Positions 8,821 to 16,821 of a stretch of DNA of 64,000 bases are shown piece by piece (positions within the stretch are counted from its first letter, which is position 1; each line of letters begins with the position of its first letter). The position numbers were made by a program, and so were the translations under genes. The notes beneath the pieces were generated by a model. It had not been told where the DNA came from. It made no database searches and saw only the letters and a list, made by a program, of their open reading frames with translations. The stretch is from Flavobacterium quisquiliarum (GTDB lineage: Bacteria; Bacteroidota; Bacteroidia; Flavobacteriales; Flavobacteriaceae): positions 145,061 through 209,060 of the forward strand of contig NZ_WWEM01000022.1 of assembly GCF_019308285.1 (NCBI RefSeq). The letters are read 5' to 3'.

Positions 8821-9891
8821 TTATAATTTAAAGAAATCAGTTAGTATTTTGATATACAAATCAACTCCTTCTTCAATTTCATTTACAAAAATAAATTCGT
8901 CTGCAGAATGTGAACGCAATGTTTCTCCTGGCCCAAGTTTCAAAGACTGACAGCTTAAAACAGATTGATCTGAAAGTGTTGGCGAGCCATACGTTGTTCT
9001 TCCCAAAGCAATTCCTGCTTGAACTAAACCGTGGGCAACTGGAATTGATGATGCGTTTAAATGCATGGATCTTGGTGTTACTTCGGCATTTATGTTTGCT
9101 TTCACCACTTCTAATATTTCAGCATTTGTATAACGATCTGTTACACGAATGTCAACCACTAAATCGCATTCTGATGGCACAACATTATGCTGTTTTCCTG
9201 CATTGATTTGCGTTACGGTCATTTTTACAGGACCTAAAACATCTGAGATTTTATCGAATTTATAGTTTTTAAACCATTCCATTACTGGAATTGATTTGTA
9301 TAAAGCATTATCATCATTTTGATGTGCGGCGTGGCTTGCGGTTCCTTTTACTTTTACATCAAGAACTAATAAACCTTTTTCGGCAACTGCTAATTGCATT
9401 AAAGTTGGTTCTCCAACAATCGCACAATCTAATTCTGGCAAGCTTTTTAAAACGCTGTTTAAACCATTTTTTCCGCTGCTTTCTTCTTCGGCGGAAGCTA
9501 CGATTACTATATTGTGAGAAAGGTTTTGATTTTCGTAGAAATGTACAAATGTTGCTAGTAATGAAACTAAGCATCCTCCGGCATCATTACTTCCTAACCC
9601 AAATAATTTGCCGTCTTTTTCGATTGCTTTAAACGGATCGTTGGTGTAAGCTTGATTTGGGCGTACAGTATCGTGATGTGAGTTTAGTAAAAGTGTTGGT
9701 TTGTTTTCGTCGAAATATTTGTTGAAAGCCCACACATTGTTGTTTTCTCTCTTGAATGGAATTTCGTTCTGATTGAACCAATTTTCGATTAAAAGAGCCG
9801 TTTGATCTTCTTCACTTGAAAATGAAGGCATTTCGATTAAGCTTCTTAATAAACTAATTGCTTCCTGGGTAAGCGTATCTATATTTTTCAT
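8821..9891 (-). CDS. argE: M20 deacylase ArgE (N-acetyl/N-succinyl-ornithine or -citrulline deacylase)
   Basis: Zinc-dependent M20 peptidase-fold enzyme of 356 residues. It carries the metal-binding LLNSHHDTVRP and GSNDAGG motifs, the catalytic EEESSG pair and a late histidine in TLRSHSADEF. In the Bacteroidetes route it would remove the acyl group after carbamoylation, giving citrulline. I choose ATG at 9891 (MKNIDTL); a longer in-frame start would be a TTG at 9912 inside a dispersed repeat. Gene order (argB, argE, argH) supports the role. Whether the natural acyl group is acetyl or succinyl cannot be read from this gene alone. Confidence 0.9.
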   Translation of the reverse strand: MKNIDTLTQEAISLLRSLIEMPSFSSEEDQTALLIENWFNQNEIPFKRENNNVWAFNKYFDENKPTLLLNSHHDTVRPNQAYTNDPFKAIEKDGKLFGLGSNDAGGCLVSLLATFVHFYENQNLSHNIVIVASAEEESSGKNGLNSVLKSLPELDCAIVGEPTLMQLAVAEKGLLVLDVKVKGTASHAAHQNDDNALYKSIPVMEWFKNYKFDKISDVLGPVKMTVTQINAGKQHNVVPSECDLVVDIRVTDRYTNAEILEVVKANINAEVTPRSMHLNASSIPVAHGLVQAGIALGRTTYGSPTLSDQSVLSCQSLKLGPGETLRSHSADEFIFVNEIEEGVDLYIKILTDFFKL

Positions 9892-9903
9892 TTTGTTGTG
9901 CTC

Positions 9904-9935
9904 TTGCCACAAAGGCGCTAAGTCGCTAAGTTTTT
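9904..9935. repeat. GGCGCTAAG-type dispersed repeat, copy 1
   Basis: TTGCCACAAAGGCGCTAAGTCGCTAAG followed by a T run, directly in front of argE. A close relative (TTTGCCACGAAGGCGCTAAGGCACTAAG) lies in front of proB at 13351-13379. Confidence 0.7.
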
Positions 9936-10030
9936 TTTTTAGTTTTTACTTTGTTAACTAAATAATATGCGACATTTTTAATTGGCGCAAATTTCTTAAA
10001 TTAATATTTAAAAGTACTGCGCAACTCTGT

Positions 10031-10165
10031 TTTTTTGCCACTAATTACACGAATTTTCGCAAATTGTTTTTTTGTTGCAGATTTAAAATCAAAATAAACT
10101 TTTTAATGTTCTCATAAAATTATTTTCTCTTTTAACAGCTAAAATTAATGTCAATTCGTGGCAAC
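10031..10165. repeat. Decayed GCCACGAATT-type inverted repeat
   Basis: The left part (from 10031) reads TTTTTTGCCACTAATTACACG and the right part (10151-10165) reads TCAATTCGTGGCAAC. Together they look like an older, eroded member of the GCCACGAATTC family filling the argB-argE gap of about 280 bp. Nothing else is visible in this gap. Confidence 0.5.
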
Positions 10166-10170
10166 ATTTT

Positions 10171-10944
10171 TTATAATGTAATCGTTGTATGCGGAATATC
10201 TGAATTCTGGAGCATTTTGTGATGTCCAATTTTGATTTTCTGCACACCTCTTGATAAACTATTGAAACAGTTATCCAATTTTGGAATCATTCCCGAATGG
10301 ATTACTTTTTCTTCTTTTAGTTTATGATATAAAACTTCATTGATTTCAGTAATTACAGATGAATCGTCTTCTGAATCTTGCAAAACACCTTGTTTTTCAA
10401 AGCAATATGTCAACGTAACATCAAAAACTTCTGATAAAGCAATCGACAATTCACTTGCAATCGTATCAGCATTGGTGTTCAGTAATTGTCCGTTTTTGTC
10501 GTGTGTGATCGCACAAAAAACGGGAACAACTCCAGCTTCTAATAAAGTTGCCAGTAATTTGGTATTCACTTGTTTTACATCGCCTACAAATCCGTAATCA
10601 ATTGTTGGGTGATTTCTTTTTGTTGACTGAATTAAATTTCCGTCAGCTCCAGAAAAACCAATCGCGTTATTATCTTTTGCCTGCAATTGTGCTACAATAT
10701 GTTTGTTGATTTGCCCTGCGTAAATCATCACGACAACGTCAAGCATTGGAGCATCTGTAATTCGGCGTCCGTCAATCATTTGCGGAACCAAACCAATACT
10801 CTGTGCCATTTTTGTAGCCGATTTTCCTCCGCCATGAACTAAAACTTTATAGCCTTCAATTTTAGAAAAATCGGTTAAAAATTGTTCTAATTCTGCCGGA
10901 TTGTCGATGATGTTTCCACCTATTTTTATTACTGATACTTGCAT
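10171..10944 (-). CDS. argB: Acetylglutamate kinase (acts on N-acylglutamate)
   Basis: Phosphorylates the gamma-carboxyl of N-acylglutamate, the second step of the pathway. Amino-acid-kinase fold of 257 residues with the N-terminal KIGGNIID loop, the glycine-rich VHGGGKSAT motif, NTNADTIASELS for nucleotide and substrate binding, and the C-terminal SGMIPKLD segment typical of ArgB. Length is normal for a short ArgB. The start at 10944 gives MQVSVIKIGG, right at the first beta strand. It lies between argE and argF' in the arginine unit. In Bacteroidetes the substrate may be N-succinylglutamate; that is inferred from the pathway context. Confidence 0.95.
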   Translation of the reverse strand: MQVSVIKIGGNIIDNPAELEQFLTDFSKIEGYKVLVHGGGKSATKMAQSIGLVPQMIDGRRITDAPMLDVVVMIYAGQINKHIVAQLQAKDNNAIGFSGADGNLIQSTKRNHPTIDYGFVGDVKQVNTKLLATLLEAGVVPVFCAITHDKNGQLLNTNADTIASELSIALSEVFDVTLTYCFEKQGVLQDSEDDSSVITEINEVLYHKLKEEKVIHSGMIPKLDNCFNSLSRGVQKIKIGHHKMLQNSDIPHTTITL

Positions 10945-10958
10945 AAGATTCTAAGGTT

Positions 10959-11027
10959 CTGAGATTCTAAGATACTAAGTTTTTTCTGCGCAAAGTTTCT
11001 CAGCATCTTAGTAGCTTAGAATCTTAG
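10959..11027. repeat. Inverted repeat of TTCTAAG words between argB and argF'
   Basis: Arms 10959-10979 (CTGAGATTCTAAGATACTAAG) and 11007-11027 (inverse of CTAAGATTCTAAGCTACTAAG) agree at 19 of 21 positions. The loop is 27 bases. It occupies almost the whole 96-bp gap between the two genes. Confidence 0.8.
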
Positions 11028-11040
11028 CAACTTTAAAAAT

Positions 11041-11994
11041 TTATATTTTTTTAAGAATCTTTTGTAAAACTAATTGTGCCGAATATGTTCTATTATTCGC
11101 TTGTTCTATTACGATTGAATTTTCTCCGTCTAGAACTTCGTCGCTTACAATTACGTTACGACGAACCGGAAGACAGTGCATGAATTTTCCGTTGTTGGTT
11201 AACGCCATTTTTTCGGCCGTAACTGTCCAATTTGGATCACTGTTAGTTACTTTTCCATAATCGTTAAAATTACTCCAGTTTTTAACGTAAACGAAATCGG
11301 CATTTTCGAAAGCTTTGTCTTGATCGTATTCGATTTTACAGTCTTTTGTTATTTCCGGGCTCAATTCATAACCTTCTGGATGTGTGATTACAAAATCCAT
11401 GTCTTTCTGCATTTGCATCATTTCTACGAAAGAATTTGCAACTGCCTGAGGCAAAGCTTTTGGATGCGGTGCCCACGAAAGAACCACTTTTGGTTTGTCT
11501 TTGTGTCTAGGTTTAAATTCTTCCATTGTAATCGCATCTGCTAATGATTGCAACGGATGGCGAATAGCACTTTCCATGTTCACAATTGGCACTGTTGCAT
11601 ATTTCAAAAATCCTGAAATGACAGTTTCCTGATAATCTTTTTCTTTATCAACCAAACCTGCAAAAGCACGGATTGCGATAATATCACAGTATTGTGAAAC
11701 TACTTCTGCTGCTTCTTTGATATGTTCAGAAGCGCCAGAATTCATCACTGCTCCATCTTCGAATTCTAATGTCCATCCTTCGTTGGTAAAATTCATTACC
11801 ATAACGTTCATTCCTAAATTTAAAGCCGCTTTTTGAGTACTCAAACGCGTTCTTAAACTTGGGTTGAAGAATAACATTCCAAGAGTTTTATTCTTTCCTA
11901 AACTTTGATTTTTAAGCGGATTCTTTTTGATTTTGATCGCTTGTTTTACCCATTTTGATAATGAGTTGATGTCTTTTATTGAGATATAATTCAT
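11041..11994 (-). CDS. argF': N-acylornithine carbamoyltransferase (Bacteroidetes ArgF')
   Basis: Transfers the carbamoyl group to N-acylornithine rather than free ornithine. Transcarbamylase fold of 317 residues with the carbamoyl-phosphate motif FFNPSLRTRLSTQ, the stretch ESAIRHPLQSLADA, WAPHPKALPQAV and the C-terminal HCLPVRRN. The motif set is that of the Bacteroides succinylornithine and Xanthomonas acetylornithine enzymes, not of classic OTC, which carries SxRTR and HCLP in a different setting. From memory, the residue that separates succinyl- from acetyl-specific enzymes aligns near Ser89 here (GASEH), which would favour succinyl; this is inference. It sits downstream of the GxxExxY cassette in the same unit. 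Confidence 0.92.
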   Translation of the reverse strand: MNYISIKDINSLSKWVKQAIKIKKNPLKNQSLGKNKTLGMLFFNPSLRTRLSTQKAALNLGMNVMVMNFTNEGWTLEFEDGAVMNSGASEHIKEAAEVVSQYCDIIAIRAFAGLVDKEKDYQETVISGFLKYATVPIVNMESAIRHPLQSLADAITMEEFKPRHKDKPKVVLSWAPHPKALPQAVANSFVEMMQMQKDMDFVITHPEGYELSPEITKDCKIEYDQDKAFENADFVYVKNWSNFNDYGKVTNSDPNWTVTAEKMALTNNGKFMHCLPVRRNVIVSDEVLDGENSIVIEQANNRTYSAQLVLQKILKKI

Positions 11995-12030
11995 TTTCTT
12001 TTTTTTCTTATTGGTTTGTAAAAAATTAGA

Positions 12031-12081
12031 CGCGGATTTTACAGATTCGCTATCGCGAAGACGCAGATTAACGCGGATTTT
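12031..12081 (+). repeat. Left 51-bp inverted repeat of the GxxExxY cassette
   Basis: The element starts CGCGGATTTTAC and contains the small hairpin TTCGC-TATC-GCGAA. It matches the reverse complement of 12521-12571 at 44 of 51 positions without gaps. It ends just inside the stop codon of the enclosed gene. Confidence 0.92.
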
Positions 12082-12471
12082 TTATATTCTTATTTTTCTA
12101 CTGTTTTCAAATACTTTTCGTCTAAATTCTGGTTTTATTCCAAAATTTAGAAGTAAACCTACTTCACAGTTTGTGCCTTTTAAATAATTTAAAATTTGGT
12201 TTTCAAATTCTATTACTATGCAATTAGCCGCTTTTAGTTCTAAAATAATCAAATCTTCAACTACTAAATCGGCATAATATTCTCCAACTTCTATTCCTTT
12301 ATAATAAACTTTAATTTTCTTTTGAGCCTCCACATACAAACCTTTATTTTTCAATTCCAAATACAAGGAATTTTGGTAAACTCTTTCTAAAAACCCATAT
12401 CCTAACTCATTATAAACTTCATAAAAAGTTTTAATAATTACTTCTATTAACTCTTGATGCAATAATTTCAT
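12082..12471 (-). CDS. GxxExxY protein, PD-(D/E)XK nuclease-like
   Basis: A 129-residue protein with the name-giving motif GFLERVY (residues 26-32) and a PD-(D/E)XK-like core: Asp68 in YYADLV, then Glu78-Leu-Lys80 in LIILELK. A conserved-looking tail follows (NQILNYLKGT, then GLLLNFG). Members of this family are small, often multicopy and of unproven function; the fold suggests a nuclease. The gene is not part of arginine metabolism, although it lies between proB and argF' on the same strand. It is framed by 51-bp inverted repeats at both ends, only 49 bp before the start and touching the stop, so gene and repeats look like one mobile unit. No transposase is present. Confidence 0.85.
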   Translation of the reverse strand: MKLLHQELIEVIIKTFYEVYNELGYGFLERVYQNSLYLELKNKGLYVEAQKKIKVYYKGIEVGEYYADLVVEDLIILELKAANCIVIEFENQILNYLKGTNCEVGLLLNFGIKPEFRRKVFENSRKIRI

Positions 12472-12520
12472 AAAAACATATTTGAATGAAATATACTACA
12501 TAAATTTTAAAACTAAATAT

Positions 12521-12571
12521 AAAATCCGTTTTAATCCGCGTCTTCGCGATAGCGAATCCGTTTCATCCGCG
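12521..12571 (-). repeat. Right 51-bp inverted repeat of the GxxExxY cassette
   Basis: Inverted partner of 12031-12081 (44 of 51 identical). It ends eight bases from the proB stop codon, so the unit 12031-12571 is inserted tightly between proB and argF'. I see no clear target-site duplication. Confidence 0.92.
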
Positions 12572-12578
12572 TTCTTTA

Positions 12579-13340
12579 TTACACAATCCTAGTAAAAGGA
12601 ATTTCGTCTTTTAAAGCCTTTAGAATAAAATTATCATTTAATCCATTCACAATCCAGGTTTCTATATTTGCTGCTTTTGAAATGGCCGCCGCTTCAATTT
12701 TGGATTGCATCCCTCCTGTTCCATGTGATGATTTTGAATCGCCGATTTCTTTTTCAAGTGACTTCAAATCATTTACCAATTTTATCGTCTCCGGATTTTC
12801 ATCGTGAATTGAATTCTTTGTGTAAATTCCATTTGTATTGGTTGCAATGATTAGAATATCAACATTTAATAGAACTGCTGTCAACGCCGCTAATTTATCA
12901 TTATCTCCAAATCGAATCTCATCTGTAGCAACGGTATCATTTTCATTGATAATCGGAATGTAATTGTTTTTAACTAATACATTAATGGTATTTACAATGT
13001 TCTTTTTGGTCTGCTCTTTTTCGAAATCAGAATAAGAAAGTAAACACTGCGAGGTATTTAATCCTAAATCTTTAAAATTTTCATTGTAAATCCGCATTAA
13101 ATGAGGCTGTCCGATTGAAGCTAAAGCCTGTTTTACAAAAACATCTTTATCCTGATTATCCAGTTTTACAAATTGCTTTGCTGCCGCAATTGCTCCTGAA
13201 CTCACTATGATAAATTCATATTCATCGTTTAAAGCTGCAATCTGTATTCCGAGGTCTTCAATCTTTCCCCGCGAAATATGATTGGTTTCTTTGGTTAAAG
13301 TATTACTTCCTATTTTTAATAAAATCCGTTTTTTTGCCAT
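12579..13340 (-). CDS. proB: Glutamate 5-kinase
   Basis: Phosphorylates glutamate for proline synthesis. It has an amino-acid-kinase fold with the N-terminal LLKIGSNTL, IIVSSGAIAAAK, NENDTVATDEIRFGDND and SHGTGGMQSKIEAA motifs. At 253 residues it lacks the C-terminal PUA domain of the E. coli enzyme. I place the start at ATG 13340 (MAKKRILLK); a longer GTG start at 13358 lies inside a dispersed repeat. It follows proA at 185 bp and precedes the GxxExxY cassette by a few bases. Its location in an arginine unit couples proline and arginine synthesis from glutamate. Confidence 0.94.
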   Translation of the reverse strand: MAKKRILLKIGSNTLTKETNHISRGKIEDLGIQIAALNDEYEFIIVSSGAIAAAKQFVKLDNQDKDVFVKQALASIGQPHLMRIYNENFKDLGLNTSQCLLSYSDFEKEQTKKNIVNTINVLVKNNYIPIINENDTVATDEIRFGDNDKLAALTAVLLNVDILIIATNTNGIYTKNSIHDENPETIKLVNDLKSLEKEIGDSKSSHGTGGMQSKIEAAAISKAANIETWIVNGLNDNFILKALKDEIPFTRIV

Positions 13341-13350
13341 GTCTTTTGTT

Positions 13351-13525
13351 TTTGCCACGAAGGCGCTAAGGCACTAAGTTATTTTTAACGCAAAGGGCGC
13401 AAGGTTTTTTTTATTTTGTTTGTGTTTACAAACGCTAAGTTCGCAAAGCTTTATCTATAATTAAATTCCAATAAATAAATTCCAAATTCCAATAATCTAA
13501 AATCTGAACTCTAAAATCTAAAATT
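13351..13525. repeat. GGCGCTAAG-type repeat copy 2 and low-complexity words
   Basis: The gap holds TTTGCCACGAAGGCGCTAAGGCACTAAG (13351-13379), a related ACGCAAAGGGCGCAAGG stretch (about 13389-13406), AAACGCTAAGTTCGCAAAG, and then repeated words such as AAATTCCAA and CTCTAAAATCTAAAATT. The last word is also found at about 35703-35720. No gene or promoter is evident. Confidence 0.6.
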
Positions 13526-14719
13526 CTAACGTATTTGTCCTTCTCCGTAAACGTACCATTTATTGGTAACTAAATGCTGTAAACCAATTGGTCCTCTTTG
13601 ATGCAATTTATCAGTACTTATCGCTAATTCTCCGCCTAGCCCAAATTGTCCACCGTCTGTAAAACGGGTAGATGCATTTTGGTAAACTGCTGCAGCATCT
13701 ATTGATTCCATAAATTGCTGTGCAACATTGTTATCTCTTGTAATAATTGCGGCTGAATGTCCTCCGCAGTATTTATTAATCATATCAATGGCATGCTCTT
13801 GGGAATCGATTGTTCCGATTACGATTTTGTAATCTAGAAATTCTTCGTACCAAATATCTTCGTTTTGTAACGTTTTGGTATTTTCAAAATTTGCTAAAGA
13901 TTGATCTACAATAACTTCAACTTTTGCTTCAATTAAGGCTTCAATTAACATTGCTGTGAAACCTTCAAAATTTGGAAGTTTTGAATCAATTAAAACTTTA
14001 TCTAAAGCATTACAAGCTGAAATTTTAGCAGTCTTAGCATTTAAAATTACTTTTAAAGCCAAATCAGTATCTGCTTTTTCATGAACGTAAACAAAATTAT
14101 TCCCTCGTCCGCTTACAATTACGGGACACGTTGCGTGTGCTTTTACAAACTCAATTAATTTTTCTCCGCCTCTTGGAACTATTAAATCGACTTTTTGAGT
14201 TGGTTTTTCTAAAAAAGCCTGAGTTTCAGTTCGGTTGTAATTCAGATACTCTACCCAGTCTTTTGAAACTCCGTTTTCTTCTAAAGCTTTATGCCAAAGA
14301 TTTACGATTTTTAAGTTTGATTTTAAAGACTCTTTTCCTCCCTTTAATAAAATTTTATTTCCGGATTTAAAGGCAATTCCGCCCGCTTCGATGGTAACAT
14401 CGGGACGAGATTCGTAAATAATTAAAATCGTTCCGAAAGCAGCCGTTTTATTTATAACTTTTATTCCATTATCATGAGTAAAATGAAAACGCTCAACGCC
14501 AACGGGATCTTCCTGTGAAGCTAATTGGTTTAATGATAAAATCATTTCGTCGACTTTTTTATCATCTACTTTTAAGCGTTCTTCCATCGCTAAATCTGAG
14601 CCGTCGTAATCGGCAAGATCTTCCTGATTTGTTAGGATTATCTCATTCCGCTCTTGCTCGACCAGCTTTGCCATGGTCCGCAGAACGAGATTGCGTTTTT
14701 CAATTGATAATGGATTCAT
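13526..14719 (-). CDS. proA: Glutamate-5-semialdehyde dehydrogenase (gamma-glutamyl phosphate reductase)
   Basis: Reduces glutamyl-5-phosphate to glutamate-5-semialdehyde with NADPH. The 397-residue protein shows the ProA aldehyde-dehydrogenase fold: FGTILIIYESRPDVT, GNKILLKGGKES, the nucleotide region LIVPRGG, the catalytic cysteine in AKISACNALDKVLI and the late NASTRFTDGGQFGLGGE. Length is normal. The downstream partner is proB, so the pair channels gamma-glutamyl phosphate to proline. It sits in the arginine unit after two unknown genes. Confidence 0.95.
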   Translation of the reverse strand: MNPLSIEKRNLVLRTMAKLVEQERNEIILTNQEDLADYDGSDLAMEERLKVDDKKVDEMILSLNQLASQEDPVGVERFHFTHDNGIKVINKTAAFGTILIIYESRPDVTIEAGGIAFKSGNKILLKGGKESLKSNLKIVNLWHKALEENGVSKDWVEYLNYNRTETQAFLEKPTQKVDLIVPRGGEKLIEFVKAHATCPVIVSGRGNNFVYVHEKADTDLALKVILNAKTAKISACNALDKVLIDSKLPNFEGFTAMLIEALIEAKVEVIVDQSLANFENTKTLQNEDIWYEEFLDYKIVIGTIDSQEHAIDMINKYCGGHSAAIITRDNNVAQQFMESIDAAAVYQNASTRFTDGGQFGLGGELAISTDKLHQRGPIGLQHLVTNKWYVYGEGQIR

Positions 14720-14750
14720 AATTTGTAGTTGGTTGTTTTTTGGTTGTATA

Positions 14751-15077
14751 TTAGAATCTAAATTGTGCCGATAAATAAAAAACAGCTAATAAAACTCCAT
14801 AATAGAGTAAAATATTTGTTACAATCCACACTCTTTGTTTCATATTACTATCTGACGAAAAATAAATTTTAAAAATCTGTATAATTAATATTATAACTGA
14901 AGCTAAACCAATCAAAAAATATATAAAAAAGAGAATTTCATTTATCTGCTCTATGTATTTCCAAATTTCAAATTGGTTTTGCAAATTCGAAATAAAAAAA
15001 GCCCAAATTATAATAAACAAATAAGCTATTGATTGAAACTTGAATAACGAATCTAAAATTAAAAAGCTCTTCTTCAT
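14751..15077 (-). CDS. Small membrane protein, unknown, between argD and proA
   Basis: A 108-residue very hydrophobic protein with three clear membrane spans (about 15-33, 48-68 and 84-103). Codon and base use is more AT-rich than the flanking arg genes. No motif is recognised. It starts two bases after the preceding unknown gene and ends 31 bases before the proA start, so it is co-transcribed with the arginine and proline genes. A role in arginine metabolism is not implied; it may have been inserted as a pair with its neighbour. Confidence 0.65.
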   Translation of the reverse strand: MKKSFLILDSLFKFQSIAYLFIIIWAFFISNLQNQFEIWKYIEQINEILFFIYFLIGLASVIILIIQIFKIYFSSDSNMKQRVWIVTNILLYYGVLLAVFYLSAQFRF

Positions 15078-15078
15078 T

Positions 15079-15507
15079 TTATTTCATTTTAAATGCAGAA
15101 ACCAATTTGCTTCCTTTTATTTCATAAGTAAATACTAAAGAATCGTAGCATTTACAATCTATTTCCTTCTTAATTAAAGAAGCATATTTTTCAATTTTTT
15201 CTCTAACAAAAGAATCACTTTTGACTTCAGAAATCTCAATCTCAAAATTTGCTAAAGAGTCTAGTTTTTTATTTTCACAATCTCTAAAATACCAGACACT
15301 TGCTTCATTTTTATAAGTATCAATTTCTACATTTTCGTATTTATTGATCTCATTTTGCATTTTTTGCAACACTTTTTCAAGTTTTGCAGAAGGAATATAT
15401 TCAGGATACCTTCTCATTCCCCATAAAAATGGATTCAGGAAAAGGAACATTGGCAATAAAACGCTTATTACCAATATACCTCCAAAAATATTTTTCAATA
15501 ACTTCAT
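15079..15507 (-). CDS. Unknown membrane-anchored protein downstream of argD
   Basis: A 142-residue protein with one N-terminal hydrophobic segment (about residues 7-27) followed by a soluble, lysine- and glutamate-rich domain with four cysteines (one near RDCENK and CKCYDS close to the end). It could be a periplasmic domain tethered to the inner membrane. Its ATG overlaps the argD stop by one base (TAATG), so translation is coupled. I do not recognise the family. AT-rich codons set it apart from its neighbours. Confidence 0.65.
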   Translation of the reverse strand: MKLLKNIFGGILVISVLLPMFLFLNPFLWGMRRYPEYIPSAKLEKVLQKMQNEINKYENVEIDTYKNEASVWYFRDCENKKLDSLANFEIEISEVKSDSFVREKIEKYASLIKKEIDCKCYDSLVFTYEIKGSKLVSAFKMK

Positions 15508-16646
15508 TAATTTTGAAGTTCTTCTAAACTTTCTTTTAAAGCTTTTACAAACGTATCTATATCTGCTTTTTTCACTGTTAAAGGCGGTAAAATTCTTAAT
15601 AGATTTTTATTGTTGGCGCTTCCTGTAAAAATGTGTTTTTCGATGATTAATTTCTTTCTTAAAGCCGCTACATCAAAATCAAATTCAACTCCAAGCATTA
15701 AGCCTTTTCCTTTTACTTGTTTGATTCCGTCAACTTCTTTTATTTTTTCTAAGAAATATTCATAAACTTCGTTTACATTTTTTTGTAAATCCAGTTTTTC
15801 AATTACATCTAAAACTGCAATTCCTGCTGCACAAGACAAATGACTTCCGCCGAAAGTAGTTCCTAATAATCCGAAACTTGCTTCAAATTTTGGAGAAATT
15901 AAAATGGCTCCAACTGGAAATCCGTTCCCCATTCCTTTTGCAACGGAGATAATATCAGCGTTGATTCCGTGGTGTTGAAACGCGAAGAATTTTCCGCTTC
16001 TTCCGTAACCAGATTGTACTTCATCTAAAATCAAAACAACATCGTGTTTTTTACATGCTTTTTCTAAAGCCTGGAAAAATTCGGTTGTTCCTTGGTCTAA
16101 ACCTCCAACTCCTTGAATTCCTTCAATAATTACTGCTGTAACATCGCCTTTCGCTAATTCTGCTTCAACTAATTCGATTTGGTTTAGAGGTAAAAAAGTA
16201 ACTACTTGCTGTGCATTAATTGGCGCAACAATTTTCTTGTTATCTGTAACTGCAACAGCTGCAGAAGTTCTTCCGTGGAAAGAATTATCAAAAGCTACAA
16301 CTCTTGATTTTCCATTGTGGAAAGAAGCTAATTTTAGAGCATTTTCGTTGGCCTCAGCACCAGAACTGCATAAAAATAATTCGTAATCTTCTAATCCAGA
16401 AAGTTTTCCTAATTTCTGAGCCAATTCAACCTGCAAAGGATTCTGAATAGCATTCGAATAAAATCCTAAATTATCTAATTGATTTTTAAGTTTTGCTACA
16501 TAATCCGGTTGCGTGTGTCCGATAGAAATCACACCATGTCCGCTGTATAAATCTAAATATTCTACTCCTTTGTCGTCAATGATTGTACAATCTACTGCTT
16601 TTACTGGAGTTATATCGTATAATGGGTAAACGTTGAATAAGTTCAT
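15507..16646 (-). CDS. argD: Acetylornithine/succinylornithine aminotransferase
   Basis: PLP-dependent class III aminotransferase that makes N-acylornithine from the N-acylglutamate semialdehyde with glutamate as donor. Features: SGHGVISIGHTQP near the start, the LCSSGAEANENALKLA segment, SFHGRTSAAVAVT, VILDEVQSGYGRSGK with the PLP-binding aspartate, and the Schiff-base lysine in ISVAKGMGNGFPVGA. The product is 379 residues, normal for ArgD. Position between argC and the proline genes supports the assignment; alternative class III transaminases are less likely here. Confidence 0.94.
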   Translation of the reverse strand: MNLFNVYPLYDITPVKAVDCTIIDDKGVEYLDLYSGHGVISIGHTQPDYVAKLKNQLDNLGFYSNAIQNPLQVELAQKLGKLSGLEDYELFLCSSGAEANENALKLASFHNGKSRVVAFDNSFHGRTSAAVAVTDNKKIVAPINAQQVVTFLPLNQIELVEAELAKGDVTAVIIEGIQGVGGLDQGTTEFFQALEKACKKHDVVLILDEVQSGYGRSGKFFAFQHHGINADIISVAKGMGNGFPVGAILISPKFEASFGLLGTTFGGSHLSCAAGIAVLDVIEKLDLQKNVNEVYEYFLEKIKEVDGIKQVKGKGLMLGVEFDFDVAALRKKLIIEKHIFTGSANNKNLLRILPPLTVKKADIDTFVKALKESLEELQN

Positions 16647-16669
16647 TTTCTTTTTAAGTTAAAAGGTTA

Positions 16670-16815
16670 TTTGTTAGGAGTTAAGAGTTATCGTGCAGAC
16701 TTTAAACTGCTTTTAACTTTTTAACTCTGAAAAAAGTTATTTATATAGGAGTTAGAAGTTTTTAAATATAAGCAGTTATATAACGCTTAACCCATAACTT
16801 ATAACTCATAACTTT
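16670..16815. repeat. Degenerate GGAGTTA/ATAACTTATAACTC repeat, argC-argD gap
   Basis: The gap holds GTTAGGAGTTAAGAGTTAT and, in opposite orientation, CATAACTTATAACTCATAAC. The arms are imperfect inverted copies. The stretch looks like an eroded palindromic repeat; no gene is visible. Confidence 0.5.
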
Positions 16816-16821
16816 TTTAAA

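Noticed and set aside
9291..9632. Plus-strand frame of 113 codons opposite argE
   Set aside because: Shadow of a well-supported gene; Leu/Arg-rich composition without family resemblance.
12521..12571. Terminator of proB
   Set aside because: The sequence has a matching inverted partner 440 bp away and no T-tract, so it is better seen as a cassette end.
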